Assembly (NCBI GenBank): GCA_009380025.1 | Contig: WHSP01000008.1 | Location: forward strand, 1 to 64,000 | From: Gemmatimonas sp. | GTDB taxonomy: Bacteria; Gemmatimonadota; Gemmatimonadetes; Longimicrobiales; Longimicrobiaceae | Length of the DNA stretch: 64,000 nt | Direction of reading: 5' to 3' | Shown: in pieces, positions 8,428 through 18,080 of the stretch | Numbering within the stretch: the stretch's first letter is position 1 | How the letters are laid out: the number at the start of each line of letters is the position of its first letter | Translations under genes and position numbers: made by a program | Notes under the pieces: generated by a model | Database searches by the model: none | Seen by the model: only the letters and a program-made list of their open reading frames with translations | Told to the model about the DNA's origin: nothing

Positions 8428-10083
8428 TCAGCGGGCCGCCAGACCCGCAACCTCCGCAGCCCTCTCGATCGCCGCGTAGGCGTTTACGATCCCGCCGGTC
8501 ACCGACAGGTTCGCAAAGGGCTCCTGGCCACCGGCGCCACCTGGGAGGACTACATCCTGCCCCGGGTACCGTGTCGCGGTCTCGAGAATGATGTCTTTGA
8601 CCTCCGTCGCGCTCAACGAGGGGAAGTAGGCCATCAGCATGGCAGCCAGACCCGAAACGACAGGCGCGGCCATGCTCGTGCCCTGATTCCTTTCGTATTC
8701 GTCGCCCGGCACCGTCGAAAGGATTTCGACGCCCGGAGCAAAGACGTCAACCCTGGACCCGCTGTAGTTCGAGAAGGGTGCGGCCAGGCTGTCCGCGTGC
8801 TGCCAGCTCGAGGCTCCGACCTCGATCCAGAGATCGGCTTCCCCGCCCGCATCGTAGAATCGGTTGGGATAGTTGATCTCGCTGTCGAGGTCCACACCAT
8901 CGTTCCCCGCCGCATGGACGATCAGGACGCCGCGGGACTCCGCGTAACGGACCGCTTCGTCGACCTGTTCCTTCCCGGGCGAGTGGCCCTTTCCGAAGCT
9001 CATGTTGATGATCTGGGCGCCGTTGTCGACCGCATAGCGGATCGCGTTGGCGATGTCCTTGTCCCGCTCGTCCCCCTGAGGAACCGTTCGAACAACCATT
9101 AGTTCGACCTCGGACGCGATCCCGTCGACACCCAGACCATTCCCTCGCTCCGCTCCGACGATTCCGGCGACGTGCGTTCCGTGCTCCGCTTCGGGGCCCT
9201 CGACCCGGTTCGTCCCGTAGAACCGATCCGTCGGATCGGAGTAGTCATCGCCGACGATGGGTCGAGGGTCGAACTCGGGATTGAAGCCGTACTCGAGCCG
9301 CACCGAGAACGCCTCGATCCCTTCGTCAAGCGCCTCCTGCGTTGCACCGAGCTCCATGAACTGTAGATAGAGCTGACGAGCCTGTAACGCGTCCGTCTGC
9401 AGCGATCGGATCCCGGCCACCGCTTCAGTGGTCAGGGAATCGACGCCCAGGTGCTGTTCGAGGAAGGTCGTGACCTGCTCCAGAGTGCTGCTCATAGTGC
9501 GGTACTGCTGGAGGGTCTCCTCCGCCTCCGCGCGCTCCGCCTCGAACTCGTCGGCAATGGCCCGGCAGTCCGGGGTGTCCAACTCGCCGCGATCCCGACA
9601 CTCCGCATAGAGACGGGTCAGCTCATACGAATCGTAGTGGACATCGCGGCCGTCCGGCCCGCCCAGAAAGCTCCAGCCGTGCACGTCATCGACGTACCCG
9701 TTGTCATCGTCGTCAACGCCGTTTCCTGCGACTTCGTCCTCGTTGACCCAGATATTGTCTGCCAGATCCAGATGCTCGATATCGACGCCCGAGTCCAGGA
9801 TCGCGACGACTACCGCCTGTTCCGGGCTCTGCCCGGCCAGAAGCTCACGGTAGGCTCGCTCGGAGCTCGTACCGTAGACATGGTCCGACCCTTCATCCAG
9901 CAGCCACCAGTTGTCCGGTGCCGTGGCCAGCTCTTCGTCCGGCTCGGGAGTCGGGGGCGACGGTTCGGGCTCCGTCGGCGCCGCCTGCGGCACCGGAGCG
10001 GCGGTGGACGCGGTCTCCACGGATGGAGCGCAAGCGCCCAGGATGAGCGCCGTGAGCAAGATCGAGGTCGAGTGTCTGGTCAT
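8428..10083 (-). CDS. Secreted subtilisin-family (S8) serine protease, lipoprotein
   Basis: 551 residues from the ATG at 10081-10083, chosen because a lipoprotein signal with lipobox ILGAC follows at once. A Pro/Glu-rich linker (about 25-55) precedes the S8 domain. The catalytic triad is visible: Asp97 in VAILDSGVD, His304 in EHGTHVAG and Ser470 in NQGTSMAAP; the oxyanion Asn is in HAAGNDG. The roughly 200-residue insertion between Asp and His is unusual; it includes an acidic, calcium-binding-like DDDDNGYVDD stretch and a predicted helical region rich in Glu/Gln. The likely location is the outer membrane or cell surface, degrading peptides. Confidence 0.93.
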   Translation of the reverse strand: MTRHSTSILLTALILGACAPSVETASTAAPVPQAAPTEPEPSPPTPEPDEELATAPDNWWLLDEGSDHVYGTSSERAYRELLAGQSPEQAVVVAILDSGVDIEHLDLADNIWVNEDEVAGNGVDDDDNGYVDDVHGWSFLGGPDGRDVHYDSYELTRLYAECRDRGELDTPDCRAIADEFEAERAEAEETLQQYRTMSSTLEQVTTFLEQHLGVDSLTTEAVAGIRSLQTDALQARQLYLQFMELGATQEALDEGIEAFSVRLEYGFNPEFDPRPIVGDDYSDPTDRFYGTNRVEGPEAEHGTHVAGIVGAERGNGLGVDGIASEVELMVVRTVPQGDERDKDIANAIRYAVDNGAQIINMSFGKGHSPGKEQVDEAVRYAESRGVLIVHAAGNDGVDLDSEINYPNRFYDAGGEADLWIEVGASSWQHADSLAAPFSNYSGSRVDVFAPGVEILSTVPGDEYERNQGTSMAAPVVSGLAAMLMAYFPSLSATEVKDIILETATRYPGQDVVLPGGAGGQEPFANLSVTGGIVNAYAAIERAAEVAGLAAR

Positions 10084-10544
10084 GATGAGTGGTTGTCGGC
10101 TATCGGTCTCTTGCACATGGATCAACGGCCTTCTATCCGTGATGGCGGCTGCTCGCGACGATGGTCCCTGTACCCTGCGAAGCGGGTGCGGTTGCGCGGA
10201 CGCACCACATCTTTCGTCAGGCGGGCGGGCCCCGCATCCAGCTCCCCGATCCCAGATGGCAGAACCATGCCGCACCTGTCGCACGCTCGTGACAAACGAT
10301 CAGGGCCGGTATGCAGTATGGAGGATAGGGGATCGTCCGTCGATGGCAGCTGAATCTTCGGCAAGTGCGCCTCTGGGGGCCCGGAGGATTCGATATCGAG
10401 GCTCGCGGCGCACTCCATGCACGGAAGACGTGCAAGATTGGCCTTTGGCGGCTACGTTACAAACGGTTTGCCCCAGGACATAGGACGGGGCACGTCCTCC
10501 ACGTGCGCCGTTTTTGGCATTGATCCACTCTCGTCGAGGACTCG
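10084..10544. other. Divergent intergenic region
   Basis: A 461-bp spacer between the subtilase (-) and the second DUF5916 gene (+); promoters for both should be here. A short inverted repeat TGCCCC/GGGGCA flanks 12 nt near 10470-10495. No convincing gene was found. Confidence 0.5.
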
Positions 10545-13373
10545 ATGTATTGTATCGGACCCCGCTTTTTCTCCGCCCGGGCCATTTCTGTTGTCCTGTT
10601 CTTCGCTGTCATCCCTCCATCGTTGAGCGCGCAAGAAGTTCGGGAGGGGGAAATGGAGCCGACTCCAGCCGATGTGACGCTGCCGGCCGTCGAGGCAGAG
10701 GCAACGGGGCCAGCCTACTCGGGACCAATTCACAGCGCGGCACCGGTTGCGCGAGCCGTCCGTACGGCAGAGCCGATCGCCGTCGATGGCCAGTTGGACG
10801 AGGATGCCTGGAAGACGGCGCCGGCGATCACGAACTTCACCCAGATGGACCCAGTGGAGGGATCGCCGATCAGTGAGCGGACGGAGATTCGGTTCCTCTA
10901 CGACGACGAGGCGATCTACGTCGGCGCCTGGCTCTGGGACGACGGCGAAATCCTCAACCGGCTCGCTCGCCGTGACGCCGGCGTTCCCGACGCCGATTTC
11001 TTCGTGGTGATCTTCGACACCTTCCACGATCACAACACCGCATACCGATTCGCGACAGCGCCGTCGGCAATGAAACGGGACGAAATCATGTCGGGCGGCG
11101 GTGGAGGGGGCGGCGGTGGCGGCGGATTCGGGGACACTTCCTGGGATCCCGTCTACGATCTGAATACTACGGTGACCGACCAGGGGTGGTTCGTCGAATA
11201 TCGTATTCCGTTCAGCCAGCTGCGGTTCAGCCCGGTCGAAGACCTCGTCTGGGGGCTTCAGGTGGAGCGGAAGATCCGACGGAAGTCGGAAGACACGGTC
11301 TGGGCGTTCAGCCCGAAGAACGAGCCGGGAGGGACCCCCCGGTTCGGGCACCTCGAAGGGTTGAGCGGGATCGAGCCGGGGCGGCGCCTGGAGGTCTTGC
11401 CATACGTGGGAGCGCGAGCCGAGTTCGTGGGTGTCGAACAGAGCTCGGACGTCACGTTCGCGGATCCTTTCCGCACCGATGCCGAGTACTTCAGCAGCTT
11501 CGGCGCCGACCTGAAGTACCGTCTGACCTCGAACATCACTCTCGACGCGACAGTCAACCCGGACTTCGGACAGGTCGAAGTGGATCCGGCGGTCATCAAT
11601 CTCACGGCGTTCGAGACCCGGTTCAATGAGAAGCGTCCATTCTTCGTCGAGGGCGCAGAGATCTTTCGGTTCGGCGGCGGGGGTGGGGGGGGCGGCGGGC
11701 CAGGAGGGCAGATCCTGTACTCGCGGCGGATCGGCCGGGCGCCGCAGGGCGATGTCCCCGACGAAGCCGAGTACGAGCTCGCCCCGACGGCGACGACGAT
11801 CCTCGGAGCGGCAAAGGTGACGGGGAAGACGGCGAACGGTTGGTCGCTCGGGTTTCTCGAGGCGGTCACCAATCGGGAGCGGGCCGATTGGATCGACGCG
11901 GAGGGCGTGACGCGGGAAGAATTGGTCGAGCCGGTCACGAACTATTTCGTCGGCCGTCTTCGGCGCGAGATGAGGCTCGGGCAGACGACGATCGGAGGCC
12001 TGTTCACCGCGGTGAATCGGGACCTCTCGGGGTCGTCCCTGGAGAGCGAACTGCATGCGGCCGCATACACGGGCGGAATCGACCTCCGACACCTGTGGGC
12101 GGATCGCGAGTGGGAGTTCTCGGCGCGGTTCTCACCCAGCTACGTGACGGGAAGCGAAGAGGCAATCGTAGAGACGCAGGAATCGTCCGCCCGGTACTAT
12201 CAGAGGCCCGACGCATCCTATGTCGATCTCGATCCCACGGCGACATCGCTGTTCGGCTACAATGCCCGCGCCAGCATCGCCAAGCAGGCCGGCGATTGGA
12301 CGGGTCACTTTTCGGCGACCGCGATGAGCCCCGGCTACGAGCTGAACGACATCGGCTTCCTCACCGAGACCGATCGCCTTCAACTCGATCTCAACTTCGG
12401 GTACGAGGAGAATCAGCCGGGCCGGTACTTCCGGCGCTGGAACATTCGCGGGGGCCCAGACGTCGTCTGGAACTATGGAGGCGATGTCGTCGGCGGACAG
12501 ATCAACGCGTTCGGAAACGGACAGTTCGCCAATTACTGGGGCTTCGGCGGTCGATTCGGGTACAACCCGCCTCGCTACAACGACCGGCTGACCCGCGGTG
12601 GCCCGACGACGCGTGAGCTCGCCGGATACAACGGCAACTTCAACATCAGGTCCGACGGTCGGCGTCGCGTGGTGGGTCGGTTTGGCGTCGACTTCGAATG
12701 GGATGAGGGCGGTGCGTGGCGCCGGTCGGCGGACTTCAGCCTGACCATGCGCCCGAACCCGATCGTCGAGCTCGACATCGGTCCCAACCTGAACCGCCGT
12801 CACGTGACGGCGCAGTACGTGACGACCCACACCGATGCCCTCGCCGACCATACCTACGGGGAGCGGTACATCTTCGCCAACCTGGATCAGACGACTCTCG
12901 GCATCGACACGCGGGTCAACGTCACGTTCACGCCGGAGCTGAGCTTCGAGCTGTACGCACAGCCCTTCATGTCGAGTGGAGACTACGAGTCGTTGAAAGA
13001 GCTACGGGCCCCCCGGACCTTCGACCTCATCGAGTACGGGGTCGATGCCGGCAGCATCGAGCCGGTCGACGAGGAGGACTTCGTGATCGACCCCGACGGG
13101 CCGGGTGGAGCGCCCGAATTCACCGTCTCGAACAGCGACTTCAACCTTCGTTCGCTGCGCGGCAACGCCGTGCTGCGGTGGGAATGGACGCCGGGCTCGA
13201 CGCTCTTCCTCGTCTGGCAGCAGAATCGGAGCAACCGGATCACCGCCCACGATCCGGATTCACCCCTCGCGCGGGTAGGAAACTTCGATTTCGGCCGGGA
13301 CGCCCGAGAGCTCGTCGACCTGCCGGCCGACAACATCTTCCTGCTGAAGTTCACCTACTGGCTCAATCCCTAA
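10545..13373 (+). CDS. DUF5916 family outer-membrane protein with CBM9-like N-domain (copy 2)
   Basis: 942 residues with a Sec signal ending IPPSLSAQE. The CBM9-like N-domain carries VDGQLDEDAWKT, and the DUF5916 section includes NLTAFETRFNEKRPFFVEG, closely parallel to copy 1. The C-terminal half is strand-rich and should form a barrel. Two polyglycine tracts interrupt the protein: one in the CBM9-like region encoded near 11093-11127 and one right after the FFVEG motif near 11674-11700; the second includes an uninterrupted run of eight G. Such tracts can slip during replication. Ligand and function are unknown. Confidence 0.85.
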   Translation: MYCIGPRFFSARAISVVLFFAVIPPSLSAQEVREGEMEPTPADVTLPAVEAEATGPAYSGPIHSAAPVARAVRTAEPIAVDGQLDEDAWKTAPAITNFTQMDPVEGSPISERTEIRFLYDDEAIYVGAWLWDDGEILNRLARRDAGVPDADFFVVIFDTFHDHNTAYRFATAPSAMKRDEIMSGGGGGGGGGGGFGDTSWDPVYDLNTTVTDQGWFVEYRIPFSQLRFSPVEDLVWGLQVERKIRRKSEDTVWAFSPKNEPGGTPRFGHLEGLSGIEPGRRLEVLPYVGARAEFVGVEQSSDVTFADPFRTDAEYFSSFGADLKYRLTSNITLDATVNPDFGQVEVDPAVINLTAFETRFNEKRPFFVEGAEIFRFGGGGGGGGGPGGQILYSRRIGRAPQGDVPDEAEYELAPTATTILGAAKVTGKTANGWSLGFLEAVTNRERADWIDAEGVTREELVEPVTNYFVGRLRREMRLGQTTIGGLFTAVNRDLSGSSLESELHAAAYTGGIDLRHLWADREWEFSARFSPSYVTGSEEAIVETQESSARYYQRPDASYVDLDPTATSLFGYNARASIAKQAGDWTGHFSATAMSPGYELNDIGFLTETDRLQLDLNFGYEENQPGRYFRRWNIRGGPDVVWNYGGDVVGGQINAFGNGQFANYWGFGGRFGYNPPRYNDRLTRGGPTTRELAGYNGNFNIRSDGRRRVVGRFGVDFEWDEGGAWRRSADFSLTMRPNPIVELDIGPNLNRRHVTAQYVTTHTDALADHTYGERYIFANLDQTTLGIDTRVNVTFTPELSFELYAQPFMSSGDYESLKELRAPRTFDLIEYGVDAGSIEPVDEEDFVIDPDGPGGAPEFTVSNSDFNLRSLRGNAVLRWEWTPGSTLFLVWQQNRSNRITAHDPDSPLARVGNFDFGRDARELVDLPADNIFLLKFTYWLNP

Positions 13374-13471
13374 GTCGAGCGCAGAACCACCATTTTGAAG
13401 AGAGGAGCCTTTCCGCCCGATTGAGGGCCGGCCTGCGCTCCACTGGTCAACTCACTCTCGCCGAAGGAGAC

Positions 13472-13525
13472 CCTTGTGGAAGGCTACATGTATGGCGTAC
13501 CTTCTACATGTAGCCTTCCACAAGG
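13472..13525. promoter_or_regulatory. 21-bp perfect inverted repeat, likely operator of the toxin-antitoxin pair
   Basis: 13472-13492 and 13505-13525 are perfect reverse complements separated by 12 nt. Each arm contains the near-palindrome CTACATGTA. The CATGTA cores start at 13487 and 13507, and a third CATGTA starts at 13529, so spacing is 20 and 22 bp, or about two helical turns. The repeat ends 8 bp before the antitoxin start, matching where ribbon-helix-helix antitoxins bind to repress their own operon. Confidence 0.8.
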
Positions 13526-13533
13526 ATGCATGT

Positions 13534-13827
13534 ATGAATCGACGAAAGCCCCGGGTACGCGAACCGGTGCAGGTTTACCTGGATCGGGCCGATCGTTCGC
13601 TCCTCGAGGATGTGGCCGCGGTCATGGGATTGTCGCGGGCGGAAATCCTTCGGCGCGGGCTTCGTAAGCTGGCGAGGGACGTACAGGCCGAACGTCAGCC
13701 AGGCGCATCTTTCGATCAACTGATTGGAGCGCTCGGCGACGACCCATCGCTTCCCGGCGACCTGGCCGCCCGCCACGACGAATACCTCTACGGCGACGAG
13801 TCCAGTGGCAAATCGGGCGTTGATTGA
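13534..13827 (+). CDS. Ribbon-helix-helix antitoxin (VapB-like)
   Basis: 97 residues from the ATG at 13534. An earlier in-frame start at 13474 would read through the inverted repeat and is less likely. The N-terminus has the RHH pattern REPVQVYLDRADRSLLEDVA, then LSRAEILRRGLRKLA, typical of DNA-binding antitoxins. The C-terminal part is acidic and should wrap the toxin. Its end overlaps the PIN-domain toxin start by about 23 bp, giving a two-gene operon. It is likely autoregulated through the inverted repeat upstream. Confidence 0.85.
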   Translation: MNRRKPRVREPVQVYLDRADRSLLEDVAAVMGLSRAEILRRGLRKLARDVQAERQPGASFDQLIGALGDDPSLPGDLAARHDEYLYGDESSGKSGVD

Positions 13828-14218
13828 CACCGGGGCGCTGCTGGCCGTTGCGAACCCGCGTGACCAGTATCACGATGAGGCGGTCTCGATCGGCCGGCGG
13901 TTCCTGGCGAGTGGTGGCCGGTGGGTGGGCACTACGCTTGTACTCTCTGAGTTCCATGGGCACCTACTCCAACGGCGTGATCCCAGAAGCGCTTGCTCTC
14001 TGCTCGCCGCCCTGCTGGGCGATCCTGCTTACGAGTGGCTCGACGCGTCAACCGAGTTAGTGAATGAAGCGATCGCGCAGTGGATCGAGCGTTTCGGCGA
14101 CCAGAAGTTCTCGCTCACCGACGCGGTGAGTTTTGAAGTGATGCGACAGCTTCGGCTCACCAAGGCATTCGCCTTCGACAAGCACTTCGTCATCGCTGGC
14201 TTCGAACAGCTGGAGTAG
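13805..14218 (+). CDS. vapC: PIN-domain ribonuclease toxin (VapC-like)
   Basis: 137 residues if it starts at the GTG at 13805, which places the PIN motif ALIDTGALLAV at the very N-terminus as usual. The acidic active-site residues are seen as Asp in LIDTG, Glu in VLSEFHG, Asp in SLTDAVSFEVM and Asp in FAFDKHF, the complete set for a metal-dependent RNase. VapC toxins cut tRNA or rRNA when freed from their antitoxin. The upstream antitoxin overlaps it, so the pair should be translationally coupled. It appears intact. Confidence 0.88.
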   Translation: MANRALIDTGALLAVANPRDQYHDEAVSIGRRFLASGGRWVGTTLVLSEFHGHLLQRRDPRSACSLLAALLGDPAYEWLDASTELVNEAIAQWIERFGDQKFSLTDAVSFEVMRQLRLTKAFAFDKHFVIAGFEQLE

Positions 14219-14421
14219 GCTTCCCTCTCCTCGAGGCATTCCGCCGGGCCAACCTGCCTGGCAGGAGCCCATGACCTGCGGTCCGCCCGTTCCCTCTCGA
14301 TCCGCGGGCGGGGCTCCCGAGAGCGGACGACGGGGCGCATACCAAACTTTCCCCTCCGCCGCCTCATCGGTAGATTTCCACACCTTTTGTCATCAGCACT
14401 TAGATCATTGCCCTGTCCGAC

Positions 14422-17400
14422 GTGACCCCCAGCAGAGAGTCCGCCTCGACGTCTGTCCCGGATGTCGTGCGGGACGCTAGTACCGCTCCCGCCATCCGGA
14501 AACAGATCCGGAAGTTGATGGCGGCGAACCGGAGCGAGATCGCCGTTCGGATCTTCCGCGCCGGGACGGAGTTGAGCCTCCGGACCGTCGCCGTCTACGC
14601 CCAGGAGGATCGGTTCTGTATCCACCGCTACAAGGCGGATGAGGCGTACGAGGTGGGCGAAGGGAAGGGCCCAGTCGCCGCCTACCTCGACATCGACAGC
14701 CTCATGGCGGTGGCGAAGGAAAGGGGCGTCGACGCGATCCATCCGGGCTACGGCTTCCTCTCCGAGAATGCGGAGTTCGCGAAGGCGTGCGAGGCCGCGG
14801 GGATCACCTTCGTCGGGCCGCGGCCGGAGCTGCTGGAGATGATGGGCGACAAGACGGCCGCCCGTGCGTTGGCGCAGCGAATCGGCGTCCCGACGCTCCC
14901 GGGGACAGAGCGTCCCGTCACGGGCCGGGAGGAAGCGCTGGAAGTCGCCTACTCGATCGGGTTCCCGCTGATCATCAAGGCGGCCTTCGGAGGCGGGGGT
15001 CGGGGGATGCGTGTCGTGCAGAGGGCGACGGAGCTGGAGCCCCTGCTGGACGAAGCGCAGGCAGAGGCGAGCCGGGCGTTCGGCAACGCCGCCGTGTTCC
15101 TCGAGAAGTACATCGAGCGAGCGAAGCACCTCGAGGTGCAGATCCTTGGGGACAAGCACGGCAACGTCGTCCACCTCCACGAGCGGGACTGCTCGGTCCA
15201 GCGGCGGCACCAGAAGGTGATCGAGGTCGCGCCGTCATTCGGGCTCCCGGACGAAGTCGTGCGGGAACTCTGTGACGCTGCGGCGCGCATGGCCCGGGAG
15301 ATCCGCTACGACAATGCCGGCACGGTCGAGTTCATCTACGATCTGGACCGCCACGAGTGGTTCTTCATCGAGATGAACCCGCGGATCCAGGTCGAGCACA
15401 CGGTCACGGAGGTGATCACCGGGCTGGACCTGGTCCGCGCCCAGATCCTGATCGCGGAGGGGCACTCGCTGCACTCCCCCATCGTGGGGATGCCCGAACA
15501 GGCGGAGATCCCCCGGAACGGCTACGCGATCCAGTGCCGGATCACCACCGAGGACCCCGAGAACAAGTTCGTACCGGACTACGGCCGGATCCTGGTGTAT
15601 CGATCGCCGGGGGGATTCGGAGTCAGGCTCGACGGAGGGATGGGGTTCGCGGGCGCCGTGATCACCCCGTTCTATGACTCCCTCCTGGTCAAGGCGATTG
15701 CCAGCGGCCCGAGCTTCGAGAGCGCGCTGAGCCGAACGCGGCGCGTCCTCGCCGAGTTCCGCATCCGCGGGATCAAGACGAACATCCCCTTCCTCGAGAA
15801 TGTCATCGCGCACCCGCGGTTCCGGGCCGGCGAGGCGACGACGACGCTGATCGACACCACGCCCGAGTTGTTCAAGTTCAAGCCGCGGCGCGACCGGGCG
15901 ACGAAGCTTCTGAATTACCTGAGCGAGGTCACAGTCAACGGGAACCCCCACGCGAAGGGCTACCGGCCCGAGCGTTCGCTCTCGCCCGCGACGCCGCCGG
16001 CTCATGACGCCACGGAGCCGCCGCCTCCGGGAACGCGACCACGGCTGTTGGAGCTCGGCCCGCGTCGGTTCGCCGAGTGGGCTCGCGCCCAGGAGCAGTT
16101 GCTCATTACCGATACGACTTGGCGGGACGCGCACCAGTCGCTGCTCGCCACTCGTGTCCGCACGTACGACATGCTCGCCTCAGCCCCGGCGCTCGCCCAA
16201 CGCGCGCATCGGCTCTTCTCGCTCGAGATGTGGGGCGGTGCGACCTTCGATACGGCCATGCGCTTCCTGAGGGAGGACCCCTGGGAGCGCCTCCGGCAGC
16301 TGCGCACGTACGTCCCCAACATCTGCTTCCAGATGCTCTTCCGCGGCGCGAACGCGGTCGGCTATACGAACTATCCGGACAGCGTCGTCGCCGGCTTCGT
16401 CGAGCGCGCCGCCGCCGAGGGGATGGACATCTTCCGGGTCTTCGACTCCCTGAACTACCTGCCGAACCTTCGGGTCGCGATGGAGGCGATCGACCGCACC
16501 CACGCGGTCTGTGAAGCGGCGATCTGCTACACGGGCGACATCCTCGACGACCGCCGGGACAAGTACCCGCTGCAGTACTACGTGCGGTTGGCAAAGGATC
16601 TCGAGAGGATGGGTGCGCACTTCATCGCCATCAAGGACATGGCAGGGTTGTGTCGTCCGTACGCGGCGTACAAGCTGGTGAAGGCACTCAAGGAGGCGAG
16701 CGACCTGCCGATCCATTTCCATACCCACGACACGAGCGGCGTGGCGTCGGGAAGCGTGCTTCGAGCATCGGACGCCGGAGTCGACGTGGTCGATCTCGCG
16801 CTTGCCTCGATGAGCGGTAGCACGGCGCAACCGAATCTCAACTCCGTCGTCGCGGCGCTCGAGCATACGGCGCGCGATACGCGTCTGGATCTCCAGGCTC
16901 TGAACGACCTCTCGGACTACTGGGAGCAGGTGCGAGCCTTCTACGCCCCCTTCGATACGTCGCCACGAAGCGGTTCGGCGGAGGTGTACGTCCACGAGAT
17001 GCCCGGCGGTCAGTACACGAACCTGAAGGAGCAGGCCGCCTCGATGGGGATGGCGCATCGGTGGCCGGAGATCGCGCGCACGTACGCCGAGGTCAACGAG
17101 CTCTTCGGCGACATCGTGAAGGTGACGCCGTCTTCGAAGGTCGTCGGCGACATGGCTCTCTTCCTGTTCAGCCGGGGTGTCAAGCCGGGCGACGTCGTCA
17201 ACCTCGAGCCCGGAACGACGCCGTTCCCGGAGAGCGTGATCGACATGATGATAGGCGGTCTCGGCTGGCCGGAAGGGGGGTGGCCATCTGAGGTCTGGAA
17301 GGTGATCCTCGGCACAGATCGCTACGAGGACGCTCGTGGGAGATACGAGCGCGAGACGGAGGGCTCCGCGAAAGAGGATGCCCGGGACTCGGCAGACGAT

Positions 17401-18024
17401 GACATCGATCTCGGCCCGATTCGGGCCCAGCTGGTCGCGGAGCTGAGGCACGAGCCGACGGAAACCGATCTCTACTCCTTTCTGATGTATCCCGAGGTCT
17501 TCCTGGACTTCGCCCGACATTCGAGCACCTACGGCGACGTCAGCGTGTTGCCCACGCCCGCTTTCTTCTACGGCCTGACACCGGGAGAGGAGATTTCCGC
17601 AAGCATCGAGGAGGGGAAGGTCCTCATCATCCGGTTGATCTCGGTGGGCCAGCCCGACAAGGACGGCCGGCGGACGGTCAGCTACGAGCTCAACGGGATC
17701 GCCCGGGAGGCACTGATCGTCGACCGGAGCGTCGCGCCCAGCGCGCAGGCAAGGCCGAAAGCGGATCTGGCGGACCCGACGCAGGTCGCCGCGCCGATCC
17801 CGGGGCTCATCGCCCAGCTTCAGGCCTCGGTCGGAACCAGGGTTGCCAAGGGCGACAAGCTGCTGATGATGGAAGCGATGAAGATGCAGAACACGGTCTA
17901 CGCACCGTGCGACGGGGTGATCGACGAGTTGCGCGTTTCCCTCGGCGATACCGTGGAAGCGAAGGATCTGCTGATGAGGATCAGGCCTCCCGGCGGGACG
18001 GTCGAGCCAGGCAAGAAACCGTAG
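14422..18024 (+). CDS. pyc: Pyruvate carboxylase
   Basis: 1200 residues, close to the usual length for the single-chain enzyme. In order: biotin carboxylase ATP-grasp domain (about 25-490, with AANRSEIAVRIFRAG and the Gly-rich loop KAAFGGGGRGM), carboxyltransferase domain starting near LLITDTTWRDAHQSLLATR, PYC/OADA domain, and a C-terminal biotinyl domain with the biotin Lys in MMEAMKMQ (Lys1154). It converts pyruvate, bicarbonate and ATP to oxaloacetate for anaplerosis. A GTG start at 14422 is assumed; an internal Met at residue 33 would cut into the first strand and is unlikely. A 30-residue variable linker joins the first two domains. Confidence 0.96.
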   Translation: MTPSRESASTSVPDVVRDASTAPAIRKQIRKLMAANRSEIAVRIFRAGTELSLRTVAVYAQEDRFCIHRYKADEAYEVGEGKGPVAAYLDIDSLMAVAKERGVDAIHPGYGFLSENAEFAKACEAAGITFVGPRPELLEMMGDKTAARALAQRIGVPTLPGTERPVTGREEALEVAYSIGFPLIIKAAFGGGGRGMRVVQRATELEPLLDEAQAEASRAFGNAAVFLEKYIERAKHLEVQILGDKHGNVVHLHERDCSVQRRHQKVIEVAPSFGLPDEVVRELCDAAARMAREIRYDNAGTVEFIYDLDRHEWFFIEMNPRIQVEHTVTEVITGLDLVRAQILIAEGHSLHSPIVGMPEQAEIPRNGYAIQCRITTEDPENKFVPDYGRILVYRSPGGFGVRLDGGMGFAGAVITPFYDSLLVKAIASGPSFESALSRTRRVLAEFRIRGIKTNIPFLENVIAHPRFRAGEATTTLIDTTPELFKFKPRRDRATKLLNYLSEVTVNGNPHAKGYRPERSLSPATPPAHDATEPPPPGTRPRLLELGPRRFAEWARAQEQLLITDTTWRDAHQSLLATRVRTYDMLASAPALAQRAHRLFSLEMWGGATFDTAMRFLREDPWERLRQLRTYVPNICFQMLFRGANAVGYTNYPDSVVAGFVERAAAEGMDIFRVFDSLNYLPNLRVAMEAIDRTHAVCEAAICYTGDILDDRRDKYPLQYYVRLAKDLERMGAHFIAIKDMAGLCRPYAAYKLVKALKEASDLPIHFHTHDTSGVASGSVLRASDAGVDVVDLALASMSGSTAQPNLNSVVAALEHTARDTRLDLQALNDLSDYWEQVRAFYAPFDTSPRSGSAEVYVHEMPGGQYTNLKEQAASMGMAHRWPEIARTYAEVNELFGDIVKVTPSSKVVGDMALFLFSRGVKPGDVVNLEPGTTPFPESVIDMMIGGLGWPEGGWPSEVWKVILGTDRYEDARGRYERETEGSAKEDARDSADDDIDLGPIRAQLVAELRHEPTETDLYSFLMYPEVFLDFARHSSTYGDVSVLPTPAFFYGLTPGEEISASIEEGKVLIIRLISVGQPDKDGRRTVSYELNGIAREALIVDRSVAPSAQARPKADLADPTQVAAPIPGLIAQLQASVGTRVAKGDKLLMMEAMKMQNTVYAPCDGVIDELRVSLGDTVEAKDLLMRIRPPGGTVEPGKKP

Positions 18025-18080
18025 ACCTGTCCGAACACCCGGATCTCCAAATACCCGACCACTCTCAGCGCACGAAGTAC

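Noticed and set aside
10452-12092. Long minus-strand open frame opposite the second DUF5916 gene
   Set aside because: Arg/Asp-rich antisense shadow; the plus strand encodes the recognisable protein.
13472-13525. Transposon terminal inverted repeats
   Set aside because: Only 12 nt lie between the arms and no transposase is near; an operator fits better.
16180-17520. Minus-strand 446-codon frame inside pyruvate carboxylase
   Set aside because: Antisense shadow of the carboxyltransferase region.
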